Notes under the pieces: model-generated
The model's database searches: none
What the model saw: the letters and a program-made list of their open reading frames with translations, nothing else
What the model was told of the DNA's origin: nothing
Shown here: piece after piece, positions 27,776 through 37,200 of the stretch
Layout: each line of letters starts with the position of its first letter
Position numbering within the stretch: position 1 is the stretch's first letter
Source of the DNA: Holophagales bacterium
GTDB taxonomy: Bacteria > Acidobacteriota > Thermoanaerobaculia > Multivoradales > Multivoraceae
DNA length: 64,000 bases
Reading direction: 5' to 3'
Assembly (NCBI GenBank): GCA_009843505.1
Contig: VYDI01000020.1
Span: forward strand, 22,461-86,460
Program-made: the position numbers and the translations under genes

Positions 27776-29364
27776 CGGCGCAGTATGGCAAAGCCGGCAA
27801 GGGCCACGCAAAGCAGAGGCACCAGCAGCGGCGCCCGGGTAAAGGGAGTCATGCCGCGGCGGGGAATGATCTGCGCCTTCATGACCAAGGCCTCGTCGAT
27901 CGGCGAGTCGGCCAGCACCCGACCCCGCCGGTCGATCACGGCCGAGATGCCGGTGATCGCCGCCCGGACGAGCGGCCGCCCGTTCTCGGCCGCGCGGAAA
28001 CGGGCGGGTCGCAGGTGCTGGTGAGGCGCCCACGTTCGGCCGTACCAGGAGTCGTTCGTGATCGTGACCAGGAGATTCGCTCCGCGCCGCACCCGCGCCG
28101 CAACCTGTTCCGGAAAAACGATCTCGAAGCAGATGGACACCCCCAGCCGAGCGGCGTCCACGTCGAGGAGGCGCACTTCGTCGCCGGGAGAGAAACCGCC
28201 GGCCTGGCGCGCCAACTGACGGACCACGGGCAGCAGGCCGCCGAACGGCACGTACTCGCCGAACGGAACGAGATGCATCTTGTCGTAGGTCTGGCGCCGG
28301 GCGCGGGCAAGACCGGGCGTCAGAAGATAAGCCGCGTTGAACGCTCGCGCCTCCTTTCCGGACCTGGCCTCCTGGCCCGACCGGTCCCAGCGCGCGCTGT
28401 TGAGCAGCAGGGAGCAGCCCCCGGCAACGACTCTTTCGAGATCGGCGGCGAAGCGCTCGTCCCGTTCCAGCTGGTACGGCCAGCCGGCGCTCTCGGGCCA
28501 GACGACGAGTCGCCCGGGTTCACAGGCCTCGCGGCTGAGCGCGAAGAGCCGCTCATAGTTCGAGGCGAGGTCGGCGAACTGCTCGTCCGGTCCTCCGTCG
28601 ACCATCTCCGCGGTCGCCATGTGGATGTTCGGCTGCACAACCGCCACGTCCAGGCGGCGTCCATCCCCGGGCCGCCGATCCAGGTTGGTCCAGCGCGCGG
28701 TCGAGAGCAGGGCCGCGACCGCGACCAGTGCGGCCACGGCCCCGCGGCGGCTCTCCCGACCAACGAGGCGAAACAGGGCGAGCCCGGTGGCGGCAACAAG
28801 AAACGAGAGGCCGTGACTCCCGATCCAGCGGGTCACGTCGAGAGCCCCGGGGACGTCCACCCACGCGTACGCCAGCAGGTTCCACGGGAACCCCGAAGGT
28901 CCGAGTCCCCGAACCCACTCCAGTGCGACCCAGACGGTCGGCACGAGCAGCAGGGCCGGCACATCGCCACGAGCGAGCAGCCGGCCCGCGAGCCAGCAGA
29001 ACAAGCCGTGGTAGAGCCCCAGGTAGAGGGCCAGCAGCCCCAGGAGCAACGCCGACGCGATGCCGGGCACACCACCGTACGTTTCCAACGTGCCGACGAT
29101 CCACGGTATCGCGACCAGCCACGCCACGGTGCCGTGCAGCCAGCCCAGCCACAGCCGTCGCCACGCGCTGCCCGGTACCGCGGCGACCGCGAACAGGGGC
29201 GCCGCCGCGGCAAGCGGCAACAGCAACCCGGGCCGCTGATCGAAGCAGAACGCCCACCAGACCCCACCGCCCGCGCTCAGGGCGAGTTGGAACCAGAGGA
29301 ATCGGAGCGGCGACGGCCGGCCTGCCTGCGGAACCCCCCGCGGTTCGACCGGGTCGCTGTTCAG
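27772..29364 (-). CDS. lnt: Apolipoprotein N-acyltransferase
   Basis: Integral membrane enzyme that N-acylates lipoproteins. The nitrilase domain shows the catalytic triad: Glu in VVWPESAGWP, Lys in TYDKMHLVPFGEYVP and Cys in GVSICFEIVFPEQ. It is preceded by several membrane helices, with a final one at LLVPLLCVALAGFAIL. The first ATG/GTG/TTG in frame is TTG 29226, which would delete the first membrane helix (FLWFQLALSAGGGVWWAF). The frame stays open upstream to CTG 29364, which overlaps the SPOR gene stop as CTGA, in the same way as the GTGA junctions nearby. I therefore propose CTG 29364 (530 residues). The start is uncertain. Confidence 0.85.
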   Translation of the reverse strand: MNSDPVEPRGVPQAGRPSPLRFLWFQLALSAGGGVWWAFCFDQRPGLLLPLAAAAPLFAVAAVPGSAWRRLWLGWLHGTVAWLVAIPWIVGTLETYGGVPGIASALLLGLLALYLGLYHGLFCWLAGRLLARGDVPALLLVPTVWVALEWVRGLGPSGFPWNLLAYAWVDVPGALDVTRWIGSHGLSFLVAATGLALFRLVGRESRRGAVAALVAVAALLSTARWTNLDRRPGDGRRLDVAVVQPNIHMATAEMVDGGPDEQFADLASNYERLFALSREACEPGRLVVWPESAGWPYQLERDERFAADLERVVAGGCSLLLNSARWDRSGQEARSGKEARAFNAAYLLTPGLARARRQTYDKMHLVPFGEYVPFGGLLPVVRQLARQAGGFSPGDEVRLLDVDAARLGVSICFEIVFPEQVAARVRRGANLLVTITNDSWYGRTWAPHQHLRPARFRAAENGRPLVRAAITGISAVIDRRGRVLADSPIDEALVMKAQIIPRRGMTPFTRAPLLVPLLCVALAGFAILRR

Positions 29365-29897
29365 TTGTTCGGGGTGATCCAGGTCTCGAGTCCGTACTGC
29401 TTCGCGAGTTGCTCCGCCGCGGCCGCCGCGGCGGTCTGGTCGTCGAACGGTCCCACCCGTACCCGCTGCATCACCTGACCGTCCAGCGTCTGCGGCGACA
29501 CGAACGCGCTGTGGCCGTCCGCCCGCAGCTTCTGCTCCACCGAAACCGCCTGCTCGACGTCCGCGCTCGAGAACACCTGGACGACCAGGGCGGTTCCCAC
29601 AGCCTGACTCGGAGCATCGGCGGTGCCGGCGTCTTCCTCGTTGGCCGCTCCGAAGAACCGGACGACCTCGGCCGGCTCTGCTTCAGCCGCGACGGCAGGC
29701 GGTTCCGCCGGCGGCAGGGCCGGCTCGGAGGCGACGGGTTCCTCCTGCACTCCGGCGACGTCCGTGGCGTTCGACTGACCCCACCACGCTCCCGCCGCGA
29801 AGGCGCCCACGATCGCCAGGACCAGAAGCGCTACGAACGCCGCAATCTGGGTGTTGCTGAGGGTGACCTCATACGGTTCGTAGGCTTCGCGGCTCAC
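29361..29897 (-). CDS. SPOR-domain membrane protein
   Basis: Protein of 178 residues with one membrane helix (about 15-37, [20 protein letters not shown]). An acidic Pro/Ala/Glu linker follows, then a C-terminal SPOR domain (about 105-175: [20 protein letters not shown] and [19 protein letters not shown]). SPOR domains bind denuded glycan strands at division septa, so a role in cell division or wall remodelling is likely. Its start overlaps the SPFH gene stop by four bases. Confidence 0.85.
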   Translation of the reverse strand: MSREAYEPYEVTLSNTQIAAFVALLVLAIVGAFAAGAWWGQSNATDVAGVQEEPVASEPALPPAEPPAVAAEAEPAEVVRFFGAANEEDAGTADAPSQAVGTALVVQVFSSADVEQAVSVEQKLRADGHSAFVSPQTLDGQVMQRVRVGPFDDQTAAAAAAEQLAKQYGLETWITPNN

Positions 29898-30673
29898 TCT
29901 TTGGGTTCTTGCGGCGGTCCGCCCATGAAGGAGCCGAAGGCCCTCAGCAGCTCGAGCGGCAACGGGAAGAGGATCGTCGAGTTCCGCTCCGTCGCGATGT
30001 CCGAGAGGGTCTGGAGGTATCGCAGCTGCAGGGTGACCGGATTCGCGCTGATCGCGTTGGCCGCCTGGGCGAGGGACTCGGAGGCCTGGAGCTCACCACT
30101 CGCGTGAATCACCTTGGCGCGCTTCTCACGCTCCGCCTCGGCCTGCTTGGCCATCGCGCGCTGCATTTCCTGCGGCAGGTCGACGTGCTTGACCTCGACC
30201 ATGGAGACCTTGATGCCCCAGGGGTCGGTCTGCTGGTCGATCACCGTCTGGAGCTGGTCGTTCAAAGTCTCCCGCTCGCTCAGCAACTGATCGAGCTCAG
30301 TCTGGCCAAGGATCGAGCGCAGCGTGGTTTGCGCCAACTGACTGGTCGCGAACAGGAAGTTCTCGACTTCCACGATCGCCTTGGTCGGTTCCAGCACGCG
30401 GAAGTAGACGACCGCGTTCACCTTCACGGAAACGTTGTCCTTGGTGATGATGTCCTGGGGCGGCACGTCGAGCACCACCGTGCGAAGCGAGACCTTGACC
30501 ATGCGGTCGATCGGCCAGAGGATGAGCACCAGGCCGGGGCCCTTCGGCTTTTCCAGGATCCGGCCCAAACGGAACACGACGGCACGCTCGTACTCGGCCA
30601 TGATGTTGATCCACCGGGTGAGCAGGAAGAGGCCCGCCACGACGAGGAAGCCAATGAACGGAAGGGTGGTCAT
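29894..30673 (-). CDS. SPFH/band 7 (slipin/stomatin-like) membrane protein
   Basis: Protein of 259 residues. An N-terminal membrane anchor (about 3-20, [18 protein letters not shown]) precedes a band 7 domain with [40 protein letters not shown] wording and the coiled [21 protein letters not shown]. Slipins typically pair with NfeD proteins in membrane microdomains, and an NfeD gene lies immediately upstream here, which supports the call. Confidence 0.92.
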   Translation of the reverse strand: MTTLPFIGFLVVAGLFLLTRWINIMAEYERAVVFRLGRILEKPKGPGLVLILWPIDRMVKVSLRTVVLDVPPQDIITKDNVSVKVNAVVYFRVLEPTKAIVEVENFLFATSQLAQTTLRSILGQTELDQLLSERETLNDQLQTVIDQQTDPWGIKVSMVEVKHVDLPQEMQRAMAKQAEAEREKRAKVIHASGELQASESLAQAANAISANPVTLQLRYLQTLSDIATERNSTILFPLPLELLRAFGSFMGGPPQEPKE

Positions 30674-30701
30674 ACGGGTTCAGGTCCTTTCAAGAGTGTG
30701 A

Positions 30702-32132
30702 TCAGGTGTCCCCGACCGGTTCGACGCGCAGGGTCATCCCGTCCACCCGGACGACCCGAACGCGGTCGCCCTCGGCGACCGCCACATCCGCTTCCGCGTT
30801 CCAGATCTCGCCGTGCAACCGGACCTTTCCCGGCGCGCCGACGGGGATGCCGGTGCTCACAAGGCCCAGTTCGTTGAGCAGGCCTTCGCTGCCGGTCGCC
30901 ACCCGTCTGAACTGCGCCTTGAGCGCCAGACGGCCGAGGCCGAGCGTCACGAGCCCGACCGTGATGCCGATCGCCACGATCAGGTTCAGGCTCGCCCGCA
31001 GCGCCGGATCGGCGTCCCGGAACAGCATCATCGCCCCGAGACAGAACGAGATCGCGCCGGCCAGTGTGAGCATGCCGAAGCTGGGGATCTTGATCTCCAG
31101 CACCCAGAGAACGCCCGCCAGCAGGAGCAGTGCCAGTCCGGCGTAGTTGATCGGCAGCACGGACATCGCCCAGAGTCCCAGGATCAGGCAGATGGCGCCA
31201 ACCACGCCCGGGAAGATCGCACCCGGGTGGGTGATCTCGAAGATGAGACCGATCGAGCCCAGGGACATCAGCAGGATGGCGATGTTCGGGTGCGCGATCG
31301 TCGAACGGATCCGCTGGAAGACGGACATCTCGACACGGCGAACCGTGGCGTCGCGGGTCCTGAGTGTCGTCTCCTCGCCGCGCTTCTCGACCACGCGGCC
31401 GTCGAGTTCGACCAGCAACGACTGCAGGCTGGGGGCAACCAGATCGACGAGGCCGGCTTCCAGCGCCTCCTCGGCCGAGAACGATCTGCTCTCGGTGACC
31501 GCCTCCTCGGCGAGCTTTTGGTCGCGGCCGCGGCGGGCCGCGAGCGAACGGGCGGTCGCCGCCGCGTCCTGGGTCACCTTGTCGCCCATCGCGCCCGGAA
31601 TGTCGCCGCCGCCGCCGGCCACGGGATGGGCGGCGCCCGTGTTCGTGCCGGGCGCCATCGCGGCAAGGTCGGCGCCGAGCAGAATGAAGAAACCGGCCGA
31701 CGCCGCCTGTGCGCCGCTCGGCGAGACGTACACGACGACCGGCGTGTCGGCCTCCAGAAACGCTGTGAACACTGCTCGCATCGCCTGCATCTCGCCGCCC
31801 GGCGTCGACAGTTCCACGACCAGCGCCTCGGCGCCGGCCAGGTCAGCCTCCGCGGTGACCTGCTCCATGAACTCGGCAACGACGACCTGGATCGCCGAGT
31901 CGATCCTCGCGACGATGACCTCCGGCCCGGCCTCCGCATCGAGATCGGAGACGTTGGCCGCGTCGCCGTCGGGCGGCGCTACGGCCTCCGAGTCCGCCCC
32001 TGCTTCCGGTTCGACCGGACCGCCCTCCTCTCCTTCCGGCGCCGGTCCGGCGGCGAGCAGCGCCAGCGGGAGGAGGATCAGGGTGAAGGCGAGGATCAGC
32101 CGCGCCGAACCTGCCAGTTTCGGAGCGTTCAT
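30702..32132 (-). CDS. NfeD long form: ClpP-like membrane serine protease
   Basis: Protein of 476 residues from the ATG at 32132. A signal peptide (about 8-30) is followed by an acidic linker and a ClpP/SppA-like protease domain (about 60-220: STPGGEMQAMRAVFTAFLE and the nucleophile region PSGAQAASAGFFILLGAD). Several membrane helices cover about 270-390. A C-terminal OB-fold NfeD domain ends with RVVRVDGMTLRVEPV. It forms an operon with the slipin gene 28 bases downstream. Archaeal relatives cleave stomatin, so the slipin is the likely partner or substrate. ATG 32156 is an alternative start. Confidence 0.9.
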   Translation of the reverse strand: MNAPKLAGSARLILAFTLILLPLALLAAGPAPEGEEGGPVEPEAGADSEAVAPPDGDAANVSDLDAEAGPEVIVARIDSAIQVVVAEFMEQVTAEADLAGAEALVVELSTPGGEMQAMRAVFTAFLEADTPVVVYVSPSGAQAASAGFFILLGADLAAMAPGTNTGAAHPVAGGGGDIPGAMGDKVTQDAAATARSLAARRGRDQKLAEEAVTESRSFSAEEALEAGLVDLVAPSLQSLLVELDGRVVEKRGEETTLRTRDATVRRVEMSVFQRIRSTIAHPNIAILLMSLGSIGLIFEITHPGAIFPGVVGAICLILGLWAMSVLPINYAGLALLLLAGVLWVLEIKIPSFGMLTLAGAISFCLGAMMLFRDADPALRASLNLIVAIGITVGLVTLGLGRLALKAQFRRVATGSEGLLNELGLVSTGIPVGAPGKVRLHGEIWNAEADVAVAEGDRVRVVRVDGMTLRVEPVGDT

Positions 32133-32169
32133 CGCCAACAGTCTACTTGACGGCAAGCGGCAAGATGCC

Positions 32170-32246
32170 TGGTCGGGGCGAGAGGATTTGAACCTCCGGC
32201 CTCACGGTCCCGAACCGTGCGCTCTACCAGGCTGAGCTACGCCCCG
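32170..32246 (-). tRNA. tRNA-Pro (anticodon CGG)
   Basis: A complete cloverleaf of 77 bases with the 3' CCA encoded. The acceptor stem is CGGGGCG/CGCCCCG. The D arm is GCTC/GAGC, and the anticodon stem CACGG/CCGTG holds the loop TTCGGGA, giving anticodon CGG. The T arm is GGAGG TTCAAAT CCTCT. It lies between nfeD and rodZ on the minus strand. Confidence 0.96.
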
Positions 32247-32256
32247 CCGCACCGAA

Positions 32257-32284
32257 CGCGAATGGCGCGGCCGCGCCATTCGCG
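32257..32284. repeat. Perfect 28-base palindrome upstream of tRNA-Pro
   Basis: CGCGAATGGCGCGG is followed immediately by its exact reverse complement, with no loop bases. It lies 10 bases before the tRNA 5' end. A second hairpin follows towards rodZ (TCCGTGCG at 32291-32298, complement at 32311-32318). Either could end rodZ transcription, but neither has a T tract. Confidence 0.75.
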
Positions 32285-32384
32285 CCCCAGTCCGTGCGTC
32301 CGTCATCGAGCGCACGGATGGAACGCCGCAGAATACGGTTACCAAGCCCGGAAGTCCAGCGTTCCGCGCCCAGCCAGGGAGACT

Positions 32385-33161
32385 CTACGGAGTGGGGTCC
32401 TGCCGCGGAACCGAAATCACGATCTCCTCGTCGTCGCCCGTTCCGTGCTCGAAGGGCTCGCCGTTTACTTCGATTGTCGTCACGGCCACGCTGCTCAGGG
32501 TGAGTCGCACCTCCTCGTCGGCCGCGACGGTCAGGGACTCCCCCTGAACCCGCAGCTCGCTGACCGTACGATCGCCGTCAGCGTAGACGTCGACCCAGCT
32601 CGTTCCCTGGAACTCCATCGTGACACGCAGGGCGCGCGCCGGCAGCGGCTCGGCCGGCGGAAGTTCCGGCACCGGCTCGGTCACCGGGGGCGCCATCGTT
32701 TCCACGTCCTCGCCGGGATCCCGATCCATGGCGGCAAACCAGACGATCGCGGCCGCGACCACCGCCAGCCCGACCAGCACCGCAACCGTTCGGCCGACCT
32801 GCCAGGTCGACGCCGAGCTGCCGGCTGCTTCGGTCGACCGGTCATACTCGCCACCCGCCGAGGCGACGAGATAGAAGTTCAGGACTTCGTCCGGATCGAG
32901 ACCGACAATCCGGGCGTACTCCCTCAGGAAACCCCGGACGAAGATGGAGGCGGGCAGGAGGTCGAAGCGGTCCTCCTCGAGCAACTCGAGGTAGCGGATG
33001 TTGATCTTGCTGGACTGCGCGATCGTCTCCAGATCGACGCGGCGGACCTCGCGCTGGCTGCGAAGCCAGGAGCCGAAAGACTCCCGTTCGTACCCGGCCC
33101 CGGGCGCCTGGCCCTGCTCGGACGCCTGAAGTTCCTCAGGCGCCGGATTCTGCTCGCTCAT
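32385..33161 (-). CDS. rodZ: RodZ-like cytoskeletal/helix-turn-helix membrane protein
   Basis: Protein of 258 residues. The N-terminal HTH_25 domain (about 28-95) reads FGSWLRSQREVRRVDLETIA and PASIFVRGFLREYARIVGLD. One membrane helix lies at about 124-144, then a Pro/Glu linker, and a C-terminal DUF4115-like beta domain (about 170-255, with SWVDVYADG). RodZ links MreB to the elongation machinery and sets cell shape. No mreB is in the window. Confidence 0.88.
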   Translation of the reverse strand: MSEQNPAPEELQASEQGQAPGAGYERESFGSWLRSQREVRRVDLETIAQSSKINIRYLELLEEDRFDLLPASIFVRGFLREYARIVGLDPDEVLNFYLVASAGGEYDRSTEAAGSSASTWQVGRTVAVLVGLAVVAAAIVWFAAMDRDPGEDVETMAPPVTEPVPELPPAEPLPARALRVTMEFQGTSWVDVYADGDRTVSELRVQGESLTVAADEEVRLTLSSVAVTTIEVNGEPFEHGTGDDEEIVISVPRQDPTP

Positions 33162-33229
33162 CTCGCCGCCTCTGCCCAGCGTGGCATTCGCTCTACGCCA
33201 TTGTACTCCTCTTCACACCCGCCCGCGGC

Positions 33230-33238
33230 TGATACGAT
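33230..33238 (+). promoter_or_regulatory. Candidate extended -10 for the greA-fusion gene
   Basis: TGATACGAT fits the TGn-TAnnnT pattern and lies about 63 bases before the start codon in the divergent rodZ/greA region. No clear -35 is seen. Confidence 0.3.
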
Positions 33239-33300
33239 CACCGGTCCTGTTGACACACCATCGCCGCGGACGCGCTCCCGCAGGCCGCGCCGGCTACCGC

Positions 33301-35364
33301 ATGAGGATCCCGCAAAGCACTCAAGACAGTCTGGCGCGCGGTGACATCGACGCAGTAGAAGCGGACTGGCTGGTCGCGATCGAAGGCGATATCGAGGTCG
33401 AGCAGTTCCTCGTCATCACCAAGGGCCTGGTCCGACTGGGCGAAGAGGATCGTGTGGGCACGCTCCTCGAACTACTCGACGATCAACTCCGGGAACGCGG
33501 CATGTGGGCCGCGCGCCTGGATCTCGTCCGCGGCGCCGCGCACTACTTCGTGCGTAGCGGACAGGTCTACGACACCGTTCTCGACACCCTGCACGAGCTC
33601 TACCGCGACCGCGAGTCCGACCTGAACGGCCTGCTCCAGGAGTTGAACCTCGATCAGGGACGAGGGCACGCGAACAAGCTCTGGGACAAAGTGGACCGGC
33701 TCCGCAACCTCCTCGCATTCCGGCCTGGCGACATCGTGGAGATGGAAGGCCGGGGCGCTGGCCGAATCGCCGAGGTCAACATGCCGCTCCACGTCTTCAA
33801 GGTGGACCTGGAGACGGCGAAGGGGGTGTCGGTCGGCTTTCGGGCAGCCGGCAAGATGCTCAGACTGCTGCCCGAAGGGCACGTGCTCCGCCAGAAGCTG
33901 GAAGAACCGGAGCAGCTCGAGGGACTCAAGCCCACCGAACTGCTGGAAAAGACCCTCAAGAGCTACGACCGACCACTGACCGGCGCCGAAGTCAAGGTCA
34001 TCGTAGTCGGACTCATCCCCGAGCGCCGGTGGTCGAGCTGGTGGACCAGCGCGCGGAAACAGCCGCAGGTGCTGTCGTCCGGCGGTCCCCGGCAGACTTA
34101 CCAGTGGCTCGAGGCAACGGACGCGGAGGAATCGCTGTGGCGCGAGTTCGAGACCGCACCGAACCGGGAGAAAGTCGGACTCCTGCGGCGGGCGGCCAAC
34201 CAGTCGCAGGAACTCCGAGGCCGGATGGCGAAGGCGCTCGATCGCATCAGCCGCACGCTGATGGACGCTCAGCCCGCGCTCGCCTTCGAAATCCGCTACG
34301 CGCTTGAGCGCTTCGGCGCCGAGCCCTCCTGGCCGGCCGAGAATCTGCTGGGGAACCTGGCGGATCCGTTGGAGTTCTTCGCGTCACTGGAACAGCGCGC
34401 CGCCCGCGAACAGGGCTACGCGCTGCTCCCGACCTGCCGGGACGACTGGCTCGAAGTGCTCGAACGACGCTTCCTGCTGGAATCCGACACGAAGGCGATC
34501 GACGCGATCGCCACGGTGCTGGACGAGGAGACGCTAAGCCGCTGCGCCGCTCGCGCCCAGGTCCAGCCTCACCGGACCCCCGCGGCCTTTACCTGGCTGG
34601 TCGAGCGGGCCGCCTCCGAAGCATCGCTGCGGCAAGGTCGTCAGAGCCGCCTGCTGAACCTGCTCATCCAGGCACTGCGGCACGATGCCTTCGCACCCTT
34701 CCGGGCCCGGATCAAGGCCCTGTTCGACTCCGGCGGCACGGCGCCCAGGCTTCTTCCGGAGTTGACGCTCGACGAGGCCCGCCAGGCCGACGTCGCGATC
34801 CGCCACGCAGCGCTCGAGGACTACCGGCGGGAACCGCTGCTGGCAGCTCTCCACCTCAAGTTCCCCGACCTTCAGGCGGACCAGGACGACGACAGCGACG
34901 ACCTCTACGCGCTGCCGGCATCGATCGAAGCGCAGCGCGAGAAGTTGCGGGAGCTGGTCGAGGAGGAGATTCCGGCCAATCGCAAGGCGATCGAGGAGGC
35001 GCGCGCCCTCGGCGATCTGCGCGAGAACTTCGAGTACAAGTCCGCGCGGCAACGCCACGAGTACCTCACCGCCCTCGCGACCCAACTGCAGCAGGATCTG
35101 CAGCGGTCGACGCCGATCGACGTCGCGAGCGCGGCCTGTGACCGACTGCGGATCGGCAACCGCGCGACACTGGAGTCGGACAGCGGGGAACAGCGCACCC
35201 TTGCCATCCTCGGTCCCTGGGAGAGCGCACCGGAACGGGGCATCATCTCGTACGAGTCGGACCTCGCCGGCCGTCTGCTGGGGTCGGAGCCCGGAGCACG
35301 TGTAGAGCTGGACGGCGAGACGTTCACCCTGCGCGCGATCGAAACGCTTCCAGCCGGCGGTTAG
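33301..35364 (+). CDS. greA: GreA-type elongation factor with long N-terminal extension
   Basis: Protein of 687 residues in which only the last 160 or so are GreA/GreB. The coiled coil has the tip motif ARALGDLRENFEYKSARQ, with the acidic tip residues Asp and Glu present. The C-terminal FKBP-like domain has GIISYESDLAGRLLGSEPGA. The first 520 or so residues are mostly helical and include a small KOW-like stretch (FRPGDIVEMEGRGAGRIAEV). GreA rescues backtracked RNA polymerase by stimulating transcript cleavage. Long GreA fusions are known in Chlamydiae and a few other phyla. ATG 33301 is the first good start; the frame is open back to 33181. Confidence 0.82.
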   Translation: MRIPQSTQDSLARGDIDAVEADWLVAIEGDIEVEQFLVITKGLVRLGEEDRVGTLLELLDDQLRERGMWAARLDLVRGAAHYFVRSGQVYDTVLDTLHELYRDRESDLNGLLQELNLDQGRGHANKLWDKVDRLRNLLAFRPGDIVEMEGRGAGRIAEVNMPLHVFKVDLETAKGVSVGFRAAGKMLRLLPEGHVLRQKLEEPEQLEGLKPTELLEKTLKSYDRPLTGAEVKVIVVGLIPERRWSSWWTSARKQPQVLSSGGPRQTYQWLEATDAEESLWREFETAPNREKVGLLRRAANQSQELRGRMAKALDRISRTLMDAQPALAFEIRYALERFGAEPSWPAENLLGNLADPLEFFASLEQRAAREQGYALLPTCRDDWLEVLERRFLLESDTKAIDAIATVLDEETLSRCAARAQVQPHRTPAAFTWLVERAASEASLRQGRQSRLLNLLIQALRHDAFAPFRARIKALFDSGGTAPRLLPELTLDEARQADVAIRHAALEDYRREPLLAALHLKFPDLQADQDDDSDDLYALPASIEAQREKLRELVEEEIPANRKAIEEARALGDLRENFEYKSARQRHEYLTALATQLQQDLQRSTPIDVASAACDRLRIGNRATLESDSGEQRTLAILGPWESAPERGIISYESDLAGRLLGSEPGARVELDGETFTLRAIETLPAGG

Positions 35365-35406
35365 GAGCCGCCCAACCCGCACCGGGCCGGTTCCAGGTAC
35401 CGGTCA

Positions 35407-35415
35407 ATGCTAGAC
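35407..35415 (+). promoter_or_regulatory. Candidate extended -10 for gatCA
   Basis: TGCTAGACT fits TGn plus TAnnnT and lies 10 bases before the GTG start of gatC, which would give a very short leader. No -35 is visible. Confidence 0.4.
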
Positions 35416-35425
35416 TTATAGCGAA

Positions 35426-35743
35426 GTGTCTCTAGGCGTGGAGGAGGTGCGGCGGATTGCCGAGCTGGCGAGACTGCGGATCTCGGCCCGCGAAGAAACG
35501 ACCTTCGCGAGTCAGCTTTCCGAGATCGTCGACTACATCGATCAGCTCCGGGAGTTCGATGACGGCACGGCCTCCCTCGAGGAGGCCGAGGTAGCCAGTG
35601 ACGCCACCGACAACGACCTCCCCCGCCCGACGGACCTTGAAGACAGTGCGTTGCTCGACCAGTTCCTGGACAACGCGCCCGCCTCCCTCGACCGTTTTCT
35701 GCTCGTCCCGCAGGTCAAGGCGACGCCGGGCGGCGACGACTGA
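35426..35743 (+). CDS. gatC: Asp-tRNA(Asn)/Glu-tRNA(Gln) amidotransferase subunit C
   Basis: Small GatC subunit of 105 residues that clamps GatA to GatB. Family wording: EEVRRIAELARLRIS, FASQLSEIVDYIDQLREFD and the C-terminal FLLVPQVKA. Its stop shares one base with the gatA start (TGATG), so the two are coupled. gatB is not in this window and must lie elsewhere. Confidence 0.92.
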   Translation: MSLGVEEVRRIAELARLRISAREETTFASQLSEIVDYIDQLREFDDGTASLEEAEVASDATDNDLPRPTDLEDSALLDQFLDNAPASLDRFLLVPQVKATPGGDD

Positions 35744-37200
35744 TGCAACCGACCACCGCGGAGGAACTGGCAGCCACGATCCGTTCTGGGGAGCGGAATG
35801 CGGTCGACACCGTCGACGCAGCGTTCGCCCGCATCGACGAGGTCGACGGCTCCGTTGGCGCCTTTCTCGAACTCTGGAGAGATGAAGCGACCGAGCGGGC
35901 CGCCGAGATCGACAGCCGGCGGGACGAAGGACTGCACCTCGGTCCACTCGCCGGCGTACCGACTGCCCTGAAGGACAACCTGTCCCTGGCAGGGCACGAA
36001 CTGAACTGCGGCTCGCGCATTCTGGCCGGCTACCGCGCGCCCTACACGGCCGGCGCCGTCGAGCGCCTGGTGGCTGCCGACGCCGTACCCATCGGTCGCG
36101 TGAACATGGACGAGTTCGCCATGGGCTCGTCGTGCGAGAACTCGGCCCTGGCCACGACGCGCAATCCCTGGAACCTGGCCATGGCGCCCGGCGGCTCGAG
36201 CGGCGGCTCGGCGGCCGCGGTCGCGGCGGCCGAGGTGCCCCTCGCGCTGGGCTCGGACACCGGCGGCTCGATCCGGCAACCGGCCGCCTTCTGTGGCGTT
36301 GTCGGCGTCAAGCCGACCTACGGCCGGGTCTCGCGCTACGGTCTCGTCGCCTTCGCCTCCTCGCTCGACCAGATCGGACCGCTCGGCCGCAATGTGCGCG
36401 ACGCGGCCCTTGCGCTCGGAGCCATCGCCGGACCCGACGCGCGGGACTCCACCTGCAGCGAAGAGCCCGTCTGTGACTTCCTGAAACCGATCGAGGACGG
36501 CATCGAGGGGCTGAAGGTCGGCACCATCCGCGAGGTCAGGACCTCGGCGCTGGAGGGCGACGCGGCGCGCGGCTTCGAACAGGCGCTCGAGGCACTCGCC
36601 CGCTGCGGCGCCGAGCTGGTCGAAGTCAGCGTCCCACTGATCGAAACGGCGGTCGCCACCTACTATGTACTCGCCAACAGCGAGGCCAGCGCGAATCTCG
36701 CCCGGTTCGACGGCAGCCGCTACGGCCACCGTGCCGCCAACGCCCGTTCGCTCGGCGAAATGTACACCGGCAGCCGCAGCGAAGGCTTCGGCCCGGAGGT
36801 CAAGCGCCGGATCATTCTCGGGACCTTCGCCCTGTCCTCGGGCTACTACGATGCCTACTACGGGCGCGCCGCGCGGATCGCCGGCGCCCTGCGACAGCAG
36901 TTCGCCGAGGCCTTCGAGCAGGCCGAACTCCTGGTGACGCCGACCAGTCCCAGCGGCGCCTTCAAGCTGGGTGAACGGGTCGACGATCCGCTGGCGATGT
37001 ACCTCTCGGACGTGTTCACGACGCCGACCAGTCTGGCCGGCATACCGGGCATCTCGGTCCCCTGCGGCCTCGACAGCCGTGGCCTTCCCCTCGGGCTTCA
37101 GATCCTGGCGCGTCCGTTCGCCGACGCCACGGCGCTGCGGGCGGCCCGGGCGTTCGAACGGGAAACGGGTTTCGAGTGCCGGCCGGAGCCAGTTCAATGA
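35743..37200 (+). CDS. gatA: Asp-tRNA(Asn)/Glu-tRNA(Gln) amidotransferase subunit A
   Basis: Amidase-signature glutaminase subunit of 485 residues. It releases ammonia for transamidation of misacylated Glu-tRNA(Gln) or Asp-tRNA(Asn). The Ser-cisSer-Lys triad is visible: Lys in PTALKDNLSL, then the Ser-rich GGSSGGSAAAVAA and GSDTGGSIRQPAAFCG with the nucleophile. KPTYGRVSRYGLVAFASSLDQ is also typical. The organism thus uses the indirect route for at least one amide tRNA. The next gene starts at the last codon (ATGA). Confidence 0.96.
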   Translation: MQPTTAEELAATIRSGERNAVDTVDAAFARIDEVDGSVGAFLELWRDEATERAAEIDSRRDEGLHLGPLAGVPTALKDNLSLAGHELNCGSRILAGYRAPYTAGAVERLVAADAVPIGRVNMDEFAMGSSCENSALATTRNPWNLAMAPGGSSGGSAAAVAAAEVPLALGSDTGGSIRQPAAFCGVVGVKPTYGRVSRYGLVAFASSLDQIGPLGRNVRDAALALGAIAGPDARDSTCSEEPVCDFLKPIEDGIEGLKVGTIREVRTSALEGDAARGFEQALEALARCGAELVEVSVPLIETAVATYYVLANSEASANLARFDGSRYGHRAANARSLGEMYTGSRSEGFGPEVKRRIILGTFALSSGYYDAYYGRAARIAGALRQQFAEAFEQAELLVTPTSPSGAFKLGERVDDPLAMYLSDVFTTPTSLAGIPGISVPCGLDSRGLPLGLQILARPFADATALRAARAFERETGFECRPEPVQ

